A DNA stretch of 64,000 nucleotides from Shimia aestuarii (GCF_900114635.1 NZ_FOTQ01000007.1:170498-234497); one strand, 5' to 3'; shown: positions 18,769 to 27,713, counted from the stretch's first letter. Made by a program: numbers and translations. Notes: generated by a model not told the origin, from the sequence alone.

Positions 18769-19521
18769 ATGCGCACCCTCTCTCTTGTCGGTATTGGATC
18801 GGGTAACCCCGATCACCTCACGTTGCAGGCCATCCGCACACTGGAAAGCGCCGACCTGATCCTGTTGCCGCGCAAGGGGGACGAAAAAACCGAACTGGCC
18901 GACTTGCGCCGGATGATTGCGCGCGACCTTCTCAAGACTACGCCGAGAATTGTCGAGTTTGACTACCCGGTGCGCGACGCCAACACGCCCAAGTATCTCG
19001 ATGGGGTGAACACCTGGCATGACGCTTTGGCAGAAATCTGGGGTGCGCTGATACATGAGCATGCCCCCGGCGACGGCCACGTCGCTCTCATGGTCTGGGG
19101 TGACCCCTCGCTGTACGACTCGACGCTGCGCATCGCCGATCGCCTGCGCGCCCGCGGGTTGACCTTTGACGTGTCTGTCGTACCGGGCATCACATCACTG
19201 CAAATGCTCACCGCCGCCCACGCCATCCCGCTCAACACGCTAGCTGGTGCCGTACAGATCACCACCGGGCGCAACCTGCGCATGCAGGGCTGGCCGTCGG
19301 ACGCCGCTACAGTGGCCGTCATGCTTGATGGCGACTGCGCCTTTCAGACCCTCCCCGCAAATGACATCCATATCTGGTGGGGAGCCTATGTCGGCATGCC
19401 CCAGCAGATCCTGATCCAAGGCCCGCTACAAGATGTCGCCGAAACGATCGTCGAGACCCGCGCCAAGGCCCGCTCCGAGCATGGCTGGATCATGGATATC
19501 TACCTGATGCGCAGCAACTGA
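18769..19521 (+). CDS. cobF: Precorrin-6A synthase (deacetylating)
   Basis: CobF methylates C1 and removes the acetyl group of precorrin-5 in the aerobic pathway. The 250-residue protein has the methylase start SLVGIGSGNPDHLTLQAIRT, LLPRKGDEKTELADLRR, VWGDPSLYDSTLRI and the PGITSLQMLTAAH segment. GGAGG lies 7 bases before its ATG. It ends the plus-strand cob block. No terminator hairpin is obvious in the following gap. Confidence 0.95.
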   Translation: MRTLSLVGIGSGNPDHLTLQAIRTLESADLILLPRKGDEKTELADLRRMIARDLLKTTPRIVEFDYPVRDANTPKYLDGVNTWHDALAEIWGALIHEHAPGDGHVALMVWGDPSLYDSTLRIADRLRARGLTFDVSVVPGITSLQMLTAAHAIPLNTLAGAVQITTGRNLRMQGWPSDAATVAVMLDGDCAFQTLPANDIHIWWGAYVGMPQQILIQGPLQDVAETIVETRAKARSEHGWIMDIYLMRSN

Positions 19522-19800
19522 CCCACTGAACCGGCGTCCGATTCGCATGAACGACACGGTCTAGCGCGCTGAATTCAGGCACTTTCGATCCTTTTTTGAT
19601 GCGAACAGGCGTCATGACGTGGAAAATTCACGGCATTATCGTGTCAATTTCGAATAAACAAGCTTTCGCCCATTTCTCGACGCATTCCTTTAGCAGCCTT
19701 TAACCTGCACTGGCCCGAAGACCCTTCGGTCCGGTGTGTGTGTAAAGGTTCAGTTCTATGTTGATCCGCAGAATGAACAGCCAATGAAAGGGCTGACGAT
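19522..19800. other. Intergenic region upstream of response regulator
   Basis: This 279-base gap holds no convincing open frame. It is less GC-rich than its surroundings and must hold the promoter of the response regulator at 19801, whose ATG is preceded by AAAGGG. A small GACC-CTTC-GGTC hairpin lies at about 19723-19734. I see no terminator for cobF and no recognisable operator. Confidence 0.5.
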
Positions 19801-20880
19801 ATGAAAATTCTGGCCGTCGACGATGACGAAAACATCCGCGAGCTGCTCACCGAAGCAGTCGCCGCCAAGACGTCACACACGATCATGACCGCCCCATCGG
19901 GCCCCGAAGCAATCCGTATAATGGCCCGCGAAGAAACACCGTTTGACTGCTTTCTTCTCGACATCCAGATGCCGGTCATGGATGGCATTACGCTTTGTGG
20001 CAAGATCCGCAAGGTAAAAGGCTACTCCCGAACCCCCATCATCATGCTTACGGCGATGTCGCAGAAGAAATACATCGACGGTGCTTTTGCGGCCGGTGCC
20101 ACGGACTATGTCACCAAACCATTCGATTTTCTCGAACTATTCAGCCGTATCAGCGTGGCCGACAAGCTGTCCAAAGAACAGGCGCGCGTCAGTGACAGCA
20201 TCTCAGAGATGTCTGCCCTCAAGCGCGACCTGATCACCAACACGGCCCACAGCCTGAATGAACCGGTCGAACTCACCGGCGTCACCCAGGTCGTCGGCTA
20301 TGTGGCTTTCGAAAACTACATCATGCAACTGTCGCGCGGCTCCTTGCTGCGCGCGTCGGTCTTCGCTGTGAAAATCGCCGCTGTCGAACGCCTTTTCTCA
20401 AACGTGAGCCATATCGCCTTCCGCCAGATCCTCACCGACATCGCCAGCGAAACCGTCTCGGTCCTGGGCGACAACAACGCCATGGCAACGTACCGTGGAA
20501 ATGGCGTGTTCCTGTGCATCGTGCCGCGGATCCGTGATTTCTCACACACCAAATTCGAGGTCGATCTCAACAGCCGCCTTGAATACGTGCCCTCGCTGCA
20601 TGTGGAAAACCAACACGTCAAGATTTGCGTCGGCGAACCCGTCGCCATGCGATCTCTTACACGCGCAGGTGCCCTGTTTTCACTGCAGAAAGCGTCGGCC
20701 AATGCCGAACAGCGCGTGAAAAACCAACGCGAGGTATTGGCCATGCTGCGCAAGTCCATGCGCGTGCGCCCCCGCTCTGGTTTCCAGAGCGAAATGGAAC
20801 GCCGCGCCTATGAAGTGCTGCTTCAGGACGCGCTTCAAGAGGACGATACGCCCAATCAGGGCGCGAAGGCATTCAGCTGA
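19801..20880 (+). CDS. Response regulator with degenerate GGDEF-like output domain
   Basis: Residues 1-120 are a clear receiver domain: acidic pocket D7-D9, phosphoacceptor D54 in LLDIQMPVMDG, T84 and K106 in VTKPFD. A helical linker follows, then a domain of about residues 165-330. It has LTDIASETVSVLGDNNAMAT followed by YRGNGVFLCIV, which sits where RYGGDEF occurs in diguanylate cyclases. The GGDEF residues are missing, so enzymatic activity is unlikely. The C-terminal 30 residues are charged. It is convergent with luxI and near a kinase and HPt gene, so it may be an output of that relay. Confidence 0.8.
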   Translation: MKILAVDDDENIRELLTEAVAAKTSHTIMTAPSGPEAIRIMAREETPFDCFLLDIQMPVMDGITLCGKIRKVKGYSRTPIIMLTAMSQKKYIDGAFAAGATDYVTKPFDFLELFSRISVADKLSKEQARVSDSISEMSALKRDLITNTAHSLNEPVELTGVTQVVGYVAFENYIMQLSRGSLLRASVFAVKIAAVERLFSNVSHIAFRQILTDIASETVSVLGDNNAMATYRGNGVFLCIVPRIRDFSHTKFEVDLNSRLEYVPSLHVENQHVKICVGEPVAMRSLTRAGALFSLQKASANAEQRVKNQREVLAMLRKSMRVRPRSGFQSEMERRAYEVLLQDALQEDDTPNQGAKAFS

Positions 20881-20905
20881 CGCTGACCTTTCATGAAACA
20901 AAAAA

Positions 20906-20936
20906 CAAAAGCGGCGCCCGATGGTGCCGCTTTTTT
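20906..20936. terminator. Bidirectional rho-independent terminator
   Basis: The stretch AAAAGCGGCGCC, loop CGAT, then GGTGCCGCTTTTTT forms a strong stem with A and T tracts on either side. It lies between the convergent response regulator gene and luxI and can terminate both. Confidence 0.88.
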
Positions 20937-20938
20937 CA

Positions 20939-21526
20939 TTAGTGATGCGTGTGATCGAGATCCATCAGCGCCACCTGAACTCGGGCCCCGTCCATCTCCA
21001 TGACCGGACCCGCTGGTTCCGCCAGCAGGCCCAGCCTCCCGATCCAGCGCGACCAGACCGCGGGGACCAACCCCAGCACCTTCTTGGCCCCGAGTTCACG
21101 CGCTGTTTCGATCAACTGGTTCATCAATTGCGCCTGAACTTTGGTGCGCATCTTGGCGGGTACGGTGTTGGAAATGAATACGCGGCTCGATTCCCAGATA
21201 TCCGGATCAACCGGCGCCTCGAAATACAACAGGTTCGACGGTATCGACTCCAGCATTCCCTTCTGCGCATCGCGGATCATATAAGAATACATGCCGCATT
21301 TCGCCGTGGTTGGCGTGAGACGAATCCCCGCCAGAACCTCTCCATTCTCATGCACAGCGATCCAACGGCTCGCGGGCGTATCATACTGGTCATACTCCAT
21401 GCCCTCGGCCTCGGGCAGGTCCCAGTTGTTCTGAACAATGAAACTCTGTCGGCGCGCCTTGAGAAGCTTGACTAGAAGCTCGCCATGGTTGTGCATGTTT
21501 TCAAAGGACAGGGTCGTCGTCAGCAT
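20939..21526 (-). CDS. Acyl-homoserine-lactone synthase (LuxI family)
   Basis: The protein makes N-acyl-homoserine lactones from S-adenosylmethionine and acyl-ACP. All the invariant LuxI residues can be placed: R25, F29, W35, the EYDQYD acidic block (D46, D49), R69 in GIRLTPT, and WESSR with E112 and R115. Length is 195 residues from the ATG at 21526, which has GAGGAGAG upstream; a TTG at 21544 would add six residues. No LuxR-type regulator lies on either side, which is unusual; the neighbours are two-component proteins. Acyl chain length cannot be read from the sequence. Confidence 0.93.
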   Translation of the reverse strand: MLTTTLSFENMHNHGELLVKLLKARRQSFIVQNNWDLPEAEGMEYDQYDTPASRWIAVHENGEVLAGIRLTPTTAKCGMYSYMIRDAQKGMLESIPSNLLYFEAPVDPDIWESSRVFISNTVPAKMRTKVQAQLMNQLIETARELGAKKVLGLVPAVWSRWIGRLGLLAEPAGPVMEMDGARVQVALMDLDHTHH

Positions 21527-22065
21527 ATCCCCATCTCTCCTCAAGTATCAGGTTTCGTCCGAACCGCAGGCGTTACCGACATCACCGATCCCGGACCAGC
21601 CGAAATCGGGCACATTTTCACGAGACAATTCAGGATTACCCGGTGCACCTGTGTGCAGACAAGCCCGAGCGTGTTTGCCACGATCCCTACGCGTCGAATG
21701 CCATCTCGACAGGCGGCAGAGTTCCCCCTACGCATTCCGAACATCGCATCCAAAAACCGAAAACCAACACTATGCCTCAACGTTTTTCTTTTAGTAGAGA
21801 CACATAACAGCCGTTCTTTCCACCCAAAAAAGCCCAAATTGACGCGACGGAGCACTGACTGTGGCGGAAACGCCCCGAAATTTTTCCCGTTATACGGTAG
21901 TTGCACAGTATTTCGCCCTAACTGGCATGCCCCGGAACAGAGTATGGCGCCCAGTTTCGTGGAATTACCCAGACCTGACCACGAATTCGCCACCTTGCCA
22001 CAGCAGTCTCGAACCTGACCCGGTCCGCAGTCGGACCAAAAGATGATCGCTGCCAAGAGGATGCC
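21527..22065. other. Long intergenic region between luxI and a divergent unknown gene
   Basis: These 539 bases have no supported gene; the long minus-strand frame here is antisense. The region is relatively AT-rich around 21750-21850 and must contain promoters for luxI (minus) and the gene at 22066 (plus). Two inverted repeats stand out: TGCAC-CTGT-GTGCA at 21644-21657, about 120 bases before luxI, and GGTCCG-CAGT-CGGACC at 22022-22037, 28 bases before the ATG at 22066. A classic lux box is not evident. Confidence 0.55.
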
Positions 22066-22449
22066 ATGACACCATATTTCATGACTTTTCACGTCAAGGG
22101 TGAGCTTGCCGGAACCCTGTTCCTGCGAGAGCCAGAACCCCGTCTTCTGATCGATCTGTCCCCTGCCCCGACCACAGGTGCCAAGGCGCCGGGACACGCC
22201 TATCCCGAGCGGGTCTGTTTCACGTTGCGCAGTTCCGAACTCATCACGCGGTTCCGGGACGAAATGCGCCCCGGTGATGTTGTCGAAGCGACTGGAACCT
22301 TCTCTCAGTCCGGCTACATCCCGCACAAGACAAGCCATATCGACACAACCTTCATGATGCTCGACTTCACCCGCGTCACCCGCAGGCTGCCGAACCTGAG
22401 CCATTCCGGCCGCACCTATCACATGCCCGAACTTGTCTGGATGCACTGA
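22066..22449 (+). CDS. Hypothetical protein next to the LuxI/kinase locus
   Basis: I do not recognise this 127-residue protein. It is mostly beta-strand-like with an alternating pattern (TFHVKGELAGTLFLREPEPR, then PGDVVEATGTFSQSGYIPHK), which would suit a small OB-like barrel. It has no signal peptide or membrane helix. The start at 22066 follows AAGAGG at a suitable distance. It lies between luxI (divergent) and the histidine kinase gene (same strand, 116 bases away), so a link to the signalling genes is possible but unproven. Confidence 0.6.
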   Translation: MTPYFMTFHVKGELAGTLFLREPEPRLLIDLSPAPTTGAKAPGHAYPERVCFTLRSSELITRFRDEMRPGDVVEATGTFSQSGYIPHKTSHIDTTFMMLDFTRVTRRLPNLSHSGRTYHMPELVWMH

Positions 22450-22529
22450 ACGGCTTATCGAAATCATACCGAAACACGACCACGCTTCGGCCATAATCCC
22501 ATGTTGAAATACGCGAAATTCACATAAGC

Positions 22530-22544
22530 GGGGCAAAATGCCCC
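22530..22544. repeat. Perfect inverted repeat before the kinase gene
   Basis: GGGGCA-AAA-TGCCCC forms a six-base-pair stem with a three-base loop. It ends 21 bases before the kinase ATG at 22566. There is no T tract, so it is not a normal terminator; an operator or a translation-control hairpin is possible. Confidence 0.5.
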
Positions 22545-22565
22545 TCCCACACCGGTAGACGCAGA

Positions 22566-23999
22566 ATGCACACTGACTATTCCAAAGGCCATTCGAATGC
22601 CCACCCTGTCAGACGGGCATTGAAGCGTTTGTCGTCTATCGTTGTTCACACCGGCAAGCCCACCGTGGAAAAAGCCCACCGCCTGGAAAAGCAGGTCCAT
22701 GATTTTGCCAGCGGCGGCCTGGCCCTATTCTGGCAGCGTCAGGGCATCTATTTCGGCGCCGCTTTGCTGTGCGGGTTCTACTACAGCCTGCCGGTCGCAG
22801 GCTTTTGCTACCTTCTGTGCCAACTGGCGGACATCTTTGATAGCGCCGTATCTCTCAAGGTCGTCAACAGAAAAGATCACTCCTTTCGCCACACGCGCCG
22901 CCTGTTGGCGGCGCTATTCGCGTCCAACACGTTTAGCTCGCTGGCCGTGGCGATCTTTACCTTGCTCGTGGCCGAGCTTGAGGGTCCGGCCGAGCACTTT
23001 ACATCGCTGTTCTTCCTTTTTGCCGCCGGGCTTTTCGCAGCGGTGAACAACCATCAGCTGCCCCAGGTCCTGGCTGTCCGGCTGGTCATCTACGGTGCGC
23101 TGTTCATCTATATCCCCGCGCACGATATCTGGAACCATGGACCCAGTTACGGCTCCAAGATGTGGCTGCACTTTGCCACCGCCATCTTCGTGCTCTATTT
23201 CGTGTTGGAATGCTCGATGATCTTCCTGCGCCTCTACCAGCGCGGTCTTGACCAGTTGGAAGAACTGCGCGCAGAACGCGACAAGGCCCGTGACGCCTAC
23301 GAGGTCAAATCCCAGTTCGTTTCTGTGGTAAGCCACGAATTGCGTACGCCCCTGACCTCGATCAACGGCGCGCTGGGTCTTCTGCGCGACACCGATCTGT
23401 CCGGCAACCCGCAAAGCGCGGCCCGCATGATCGACATCGCGCACAAAAACAGCCAGCGCCTGAGCAAGCTGATCAATGACTTGCTGGATATCCAGAAAAT
23501 GGAATCCAGCAAGATGACCTACGATTTCGCCCCACTCGAACTGAGCGACCTGCTGGACGAAGCGGTACAGTCCAACTCTCCTTATGGCGACAAGTTCGAC
23601 GTCCGCCTGTCCATCACCCGCACTGATCCAGGTCTGCATGTCATGGCCGACCGGGAACGCCTGATGCAGGTTCTCGACAACCTGCTGTCCAACGCAATCA
23701 AGTTTTCCTCACCCGGTTCCGAAGTCCAAATCAGCACAAGCCGGGATGATGATCTGGCCATTCTCGAAGTCCGTGACTTTGGCATCGGCATTCCAGAAAA
23801 CTCACGCGACGCCGTTTTTGGCAAGTTCACTCAGGTCGATGGCTCGGATAAGCGAGACCATGACGGCACCGGGCTGGGAATGTCGATCGCCGAACAGATT
23901 GTCACGGACCACAACGCCCATATTGACTACGACAGCACTCCCGGCAAAGGCACCCGTTTTTATATAGAGTTCCCCCTCATTAAAGGGCCAAGCAAATGA
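22566..23999 (+). CDS. Membrane-bound sensor histidine kinase
   Basis: This 477-residue kinase has an N-terminal cytoplasmic stretch, about five to six hydrophobic helices between residues 55 and 220 (no large periplasmic domain), a short coiled-coil linker (QLEELRAERDKARDAYEVKS) and a HisKA domain with H257 in SHELRTPL. The HATPase domain has the N box DNLLSNAIKF, G1 DFGIGIP and G2 GTGLGMSI. There is no receiver domain, so the HPt encoded next (ATGA overlap) and the response regulators nearby are the likely partners. The sensing mode is unknown; an integral membrane stimulus is suggested by the topology. Confidence 0.9.
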   Translation: MHTDYSKGHSNAHPVRRALKRLSSIVVHTGKPTVEKAHRLEKQVHDFASGGLALFWQRQGIYFGAALLCGFYYSLPVAGFCYLLCQLADIFDSAVSLKVVNRKDHSFRHTRRLLAALFASNTFSSLAVAIFTLLVAELEGPAEHFTSLFFLFAAGLFAAVNNHQLPQVLAVRLVIYGALFIYIPAHDIWNHGPSYGSKMWLHFATAIFVLYFVLECSMIFLRLYQRGLDQLEELRAERDKARDAYEVKSQFVSVVSHELRTPLTSINGALGLLRDTDLSGNPQSAARMIDIAHKNSQRLSKLINDLLDIQKMESSKMTYDFAPLELSDLLDEAVQSNSPYGDKFDVRLSITRTDPGLHVMADRERLMQVLDNLLSNAIKFSSPGSEVQISTSRDDDLAILEVRDFGIGIPENSRDAVFGKFTQVDGSDKRDHDGTGLGMSIAEQIVTDHNAHIDYDSTPGKGTRFYIEFPLIKGPSK

Positions 24000-24370
24000 T
24001 GCATTTCCCCGACTCCCAAACCAACAACGGTCACTTCCCGTCAAGTCACATGGACAAGTTCGCCAAGTTGCGTGTCCAGTTCCTGTCCGGTTTGCCCGCA
24101 CGCGAGGCCGAGTTGGAAGATTTGACCGCAATTCTTCTGACGCGCGGGGACTGTCCAAAGACACTCGACCTGTTGCATACGGCCATCCACAAACTGGCGG
24201 GGATATGTGCCACCTACGGCTTGACAGATGCTGGGAACCAGGCGGCACAGGCCGAAGCGGTCATCGTATCCAGACGCAGCACACGCCTGTGCGAAGAAGC
24301 GCTGTACGATATCCTTCTGGCAACGGATCTGGTGGCAGAGGAACTGCGGCGCGCCGTGGGCGAAGACTGA
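23996..24370 (+). CDS. HPt-like histidine phosphotransfer protein
   Basis: The 124-residue all-helical protein has the HPt signature AIHKLAGICATYGLTDAG with the phosphorylatable histidine at about H65, followed by AAQAEAV in the next helix. It starts within the stop codon of the kinase gene (ATGATG overlap), so the two are co-translated. With the kinase and the single-domain regulator just downstream it could form a His-Asp-His-Asp relay. A shorter start (MDKFAKL, residue 19) is possible. Confidence 0.75.
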   Translation: MMHFPDSQTNNGHFPSSHMDKFAKLRVQFLSGLPAREAELEDLTAILLTRGDCPKTLDLLHTAIHKLAGICATYGLTDAGNQAAQAEAVIVSRRSTRLCEEALYDILLATDLVAEELRRAVGED

Positions 24371-24382
24371 CCGTCAGGCCTC

Positions 24383-24760
24383 CTACGACGCGGCAATCGC
24401 GCGAATCTGGTCCGGCAAAGCAATGGGGTCGAACGGTTTCTGTATTGTCCCAACCGCTTCCTGCTTGAGAACTTCCTCGTATTCCGTCGCCACGTCCTTG
24501 GCTGTCATGAAGATCGCCGGGGTGTTCCTGAAAGCCTCGATTTCTCGTAGAGCCGCCAGCGTCTCAATCCCCGTCATGCCCGGCATCATCATGTCGAGCA
24601 GGAGCACGTCCGGCGCAAAGCTCTCCGCCTGTGCCAGCGCCACTTCTCCGTTTTCACATTGCAAGAGTTCAAACCCGCCGAAATCGACCAATGCCATCTT
24701 GGCGATTTCCCGGATGTCCGGGTCATCCTCCACGTGCAGGATTTTTCGAAGTTCGTTCAT
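24383..24760 (-). CDS. Single-domain response regulator (CheY-like)
   Basis: The 125-residue protein is a receiver domain only. It has the acidic pair E11-D12-D13, phosphoacceptor D56 in LLLDMMMPGMTG, T86 and K108 in IQKPFD. There is no output domain. It converges with the HPt gene with 12 bases between the stops. A CheY-like protein beside an HPt often acts as intermediate or phosphate sink in a relay, which is the inference here. Confidence 0.88.
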   Translation of the reverse strand: MNELRKILHVEDDPDIREIAKMALVDFGGFELLQCENGEVALAQAESFAPDVLLLDMMMPGMTGIETLAALREIEAFRNTPAIFMTAKDVATEYEEVLKQEAVGTIQKPFDPIALPDQIRAIAAS

Positions 24761-24902
24761 GTCGGCCCCGTGCAGTTGTTGCCTGCACCCTAGCCACGCC
24801 GCGGACGGGCGCGAAAGAGTGGGTTTGTGTCACACTGACCTCAATGAGGGTCAGCCCCGGAAGACCCGCCATTACATGCGGCAGACTTCCGGAACTCAAC
24901 TT

Positions 24903-27143
24903 TTACACGAAATTGATATGATGATACAGCGGCAATTCGCGAATCCGCTGTCCCGTGGCTGCAAAGATCGCATTGGCAAGGGCCGGTGCCGCCGGCGGCA
25001 CCGGTGGTTCGCCGATTCCGCGCACAGCATCGCCGTTCTCCAACCCCCGTACCTCAATCTCTGGACATTGGTAAAGCCGCATCCCTTCGAAGCTGTCATA
25101 GTTGCGCTGTTCGGCCATGCCATCGGCATAGGTGATCTCACAATTGATGGCATGACCAAGGCCAAAGACAACGCCCCCCTGAACAAGGTTTTCGAAGTTG
25201 ACAGGGTCAATCACCGTGCCGACCTCTGCCGCAACCCAGACCTTGTCAATACGAATGCCCGCATCCGTGGCGCTGACCTCGATCACTTCCGCAGTAGGCA
25301 CGCCGAAACTCTCGACAAAGGCAACTCCGCGCCCTTTTCCCGCACCCAACGGGCTACCCCAGTCCGACATCTCAGCCACTGCCTCAAGCACCTTGCGGCT
25401 TACCTCATGCTGCATCAGGCGAATGCGTTCCTCCATCGGGTCCGCTCCGGCGGCATGGATCAGTTCGTCCAGCGCGCAATCGAAGAAGAACCCGCCCGCT
25501 GAGGCACCAACAGAGCGCCATGACGACACGGGCGCCAATTCCTCCACGCGGTAGGCCCGCATGCGGAAATGCGGCAGGCCATAGGGGTTGTTCCACGCAC
25601 CCGCGGCAATCTGGCTATCCGGCCCCGGCACTGGCAACCCGGCCCGCCCCATCTGCGATGTTATCACCGACGGCATTGCGACCTGCAGGTCCAGCGCCTC
25701 GACCTTGCCGTCGCGCACTGCACCGCGCGCCCTTGCCATGCCCGGATGACGTGGGAAATCATGCGCGAAATCTTCCTCGCGCGAATACGTCAGCTTGACC
25801 GGCGTGCCGCGCATCTTGCTGGCAATCTCGGCCGCCTGCTTGACATGCTCGAACTCGAGCCGGTGGCCAAAGCTTCCGCCCATGTAGTGATTGATGAAAT
25901 TGACCTGCTCGGCATCATGCCCTGTGATCGCGCCAACCAGTTGCTGCAGCAGACGCGGAAACTGGTGACCCGTCCACACCGTAACACCGTCTTCTTCCAC
26001 CAGCACGGTCGCGTTCAATGGCTCCAGCGGCGCATGCGCCACATATGGTACGCGGTATTCGGCCTCGACCTCCGCGCCGGAACGCAGAGCCGCATCCGCA
26101 TCCCCCTCATTGCGCCAGATCTTGTCCAGCTTGTCCTCTGTAAACGACGCTTCGATCGCCGCCCAATGCCCGTCCTGCTCGGACGGATATGGCGCCTTGC
26201 CCCAATCGCATTCAACCGCCTCGGCCGCCTTGATCGCCCGCCAGGTGTTATCCGCAATCACCGCGATACCACCGGTCACTTCGACCACGTCTTTCACGCC
26301 CCGCATTCTGCGCGCCTGAGTCGCGTCAAAACCATTCAATCCGCCGCCCTGGCGCGGATTGGTCCGCACCGCCGCCTTCACCGCGCCGGGAATTTCAACG
26401 TCGATCCCATAGATCTGTGTGCCCGTGGACTTGGCCACGATATCAAGCCGTTGCGTCGGTTTCCCGATCAGCCGCCACTGGTCCGGGCGGCGCAGCGTCA
26501 CTTTTGTCACCGGATCAATCCCGGCCGCAGCCTTGGCCAACGACTGGTAGGACAGCCTACGCCCATCCGGTAGGATCACATGGCCGGCTTCGGTCCTGAG
26601 TGCCGTGGTGTTGATCCCGGTTTCCTCTGCCGCTGCCGCCTTGAGCGTTTCCCGCGCAATGGCGCCGGCCCGCCGCAGCTTGTCAAAGCTGTCCGGCATC
26701 GAGGTCGACCCCCCGGTGCCCTGTAGCCCGATGAGTTTCATCACTCCGCCCATGACGCCCCGCATGGACTCGGCCACCATCCCCGTATCCGTGGCCATGA
26801 AGGGGACGCCCTCCTCGGCCATAGCGGTATTCCAATAGGCTTTGTCCGGCTTGCCGAAGCTGGTCTCGAACTGCCCCAGCTCAAGGTCCATTTCCTCGGC
26901 GATCAAAAGCGACTGTGAATGGGCGACACCCTGCCCCTTGTCGCCATGCGGACCGATCAGCGTAATCTTATCACCGTCAATCACCACCCATGGGTTGAAG
27001 GTCGCCGCCCCTTCGCTCAATCCATCCTCAAGCGGGTTCCCATAAGGTGTCTTGACCCGGTACACCCCGAAGGCCACGCCCCCCAGAACAGCCGCCGACC
27101 CAATCAGGAAGGACCGACGTGCAATCTTGCCAACTTTACCCAT
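24903..27143 (-). CDS. Molybdopterin-binding subunit of an IorB-like aldehyde/xanthine oxidoreductase
   Basis: This 746-residue large subunit of the molybdenum hydroxylase family most resembles the isoquinoline 1-oxidoreductase beta subunit (IorB). The N-terminus has a twin-arginine signal, KIARRSFLIGSAAVLGGVAF, so it is probably exported folded or membrane-anchored. Cofactor motifs such as GGSFGHRLEFEHVKQAAEIA and the C-terminal VRGIGEPPVPPAAPALANAI (with the catalytic glutamate) are present. It is downstream of its 2Fe-2S partner with 3 bases between. The substrate cannot be deduced. Confidence 0.88.
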   Translation of the reverse strand: MGKVGKIARRSFLIGSAAVLGGVAFGVYRVKTPYGNPLEDGLSEGAATFNPWVVIDGDKITLIGPHGDKGQGVAHSQSLLIAEEMDLELGQFETSFGKPDKAYWNTAMAEEGVPFMATDTGMVAESMRGVMGGVMKLIGLQGTGGSTSMPDSFDKLRRAGAIARETLKAAAAEETGINTTALRTEAGHVILPDGRRLSYQSLAKAAAGIDPVTKVTLRRPDQWRLIGKPTQRLDIVAKSTGTQIYGIDVEIPGAVKAAVRTNPRQGGGLNGFDATQARRMRGVKDVVEVTGGIAVIADNTWRAIKAAEAVECDWGKAPYPSEQDGHWAAIEASFTEDKLDKIWRNEGDADAALRSGAEVEAEYRVPYVAHAPLEPLNATVLVEEDGVTVWTGHQFPRLLQQLVGAITGHDAEQVNFINHYMGGSFGHRLEFEHVKQAAEIASKMRGTPVKLTYSREEDFAHDFPRHPGMARARGAVRDGKVEALDLQVAMPSVITSQMGRAGLPVPGPDSQIAAGAWNNPYGLPHFRMRAYRVEELAPVSSWRSVGASAGGFFFDCALDELIHAAGADPMEERIRLMQHEVSRKVLEAVAEMSDWGSPLGAGKGRGVAFVESFGVPTAEVIEVSATDAGIRIDKVWVAAEVGTVIDPVNFENLVQGGVVFGLGHAINCEITYADGMAEQRNYDSFEGMRLYQCPEIEVRGLENGDAVRGIGEPPVPPAAPALANAIFAATGQRIRELPLYHHINFV

Positions 27144-27146
27144 GGA

Positions 27147-27605
27147 TCAGGCCCCCTGTGCTTTCTGCGCAGCAAGCTTTACCGCCGCGCGAATACGTGG
27201 ATAGGTGCCGCAACGGCACAGGTTGCCCGACATGGCCTGGTCAATCTCGGCATCACTCGGCATCGGCGTCTGCTCAAGCAGAGCAGCTGCCTGCATCACC
27301 TGCCCGGACTGGCAATAGCCGCACTGCGCGACCTGCAACTCAACCCAGGCTTCCTGCACCGCATGCAGTGCTCCGGGCTGACCCAGCCCCTGAATGGTCG
27401 TCACCGGCCCGTCCACGTCCGATACCCATGTCTGACAGGACCGGACTGCCTCGCCGTTGATATGAACGGTGCACGCTCCGCAGGCCGCGACCCCGCAGCC
27501 ATATTTCACACCCTTGATGCCAAGTTCGTCCCGCAGCACCCACAAAAGCGGCATGTCCTCCTCGACATCCACCTCATGACGCTGACCATCCACGATCAAT
27601 TCCAA
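27147..27605 (-). CDS. 2Fe-2S subunit of IorA-like oxidoreductase
   Basis: The protein carries both iron-sulfur sites of the family: a plant-type cluster in [20 protein letters not shown] and a second in [14 protein letters not shown] with [12 protein letters not shown]. It passes electrons from the molybdenum subunit encoded next. I start at the TTG at 27605 (152 residues, beginning at LELIVDGQ), because GGGAGAG lies just upstream and this is the usual family length. The frame is open to a TTG at 27671, which would give 174 residues. Confidence 0.88.
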   Translation of the reverse strand: MELIVDGQRHEVDVEEDMPLLWVLRDELGIKGVKYGCGVAACGACTVHINGEAVRSCQTWVSDVDGPVTTIQGLGQPGALHAVQEAWVELQVAQCGYCQSGQVMQAAALLEQTPMPSDAEIDQAMSGNLCRCGTYPRIRAAVKLAAQKAQGA

Positions 27606-27713
27606 AATGGCTCTCCCGTTCGCTGCGCTCTGCTTCTGAGATGCAACATAGGCAGGATTGGGCAAATTCAACTCGCAGATCGTGCCATTTTACCTACAGA
27701 TAGCGCCAAACAC

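Noticed and set aside
21541..22536. Long minus-strand frame of 331 residues across the luxI upstream region
   Set aside because: It runs antisense through the unknown gene at 22066-22449 and the non-coding gap, has low-complexity odd composition and resembles no protein; it is open by chance.
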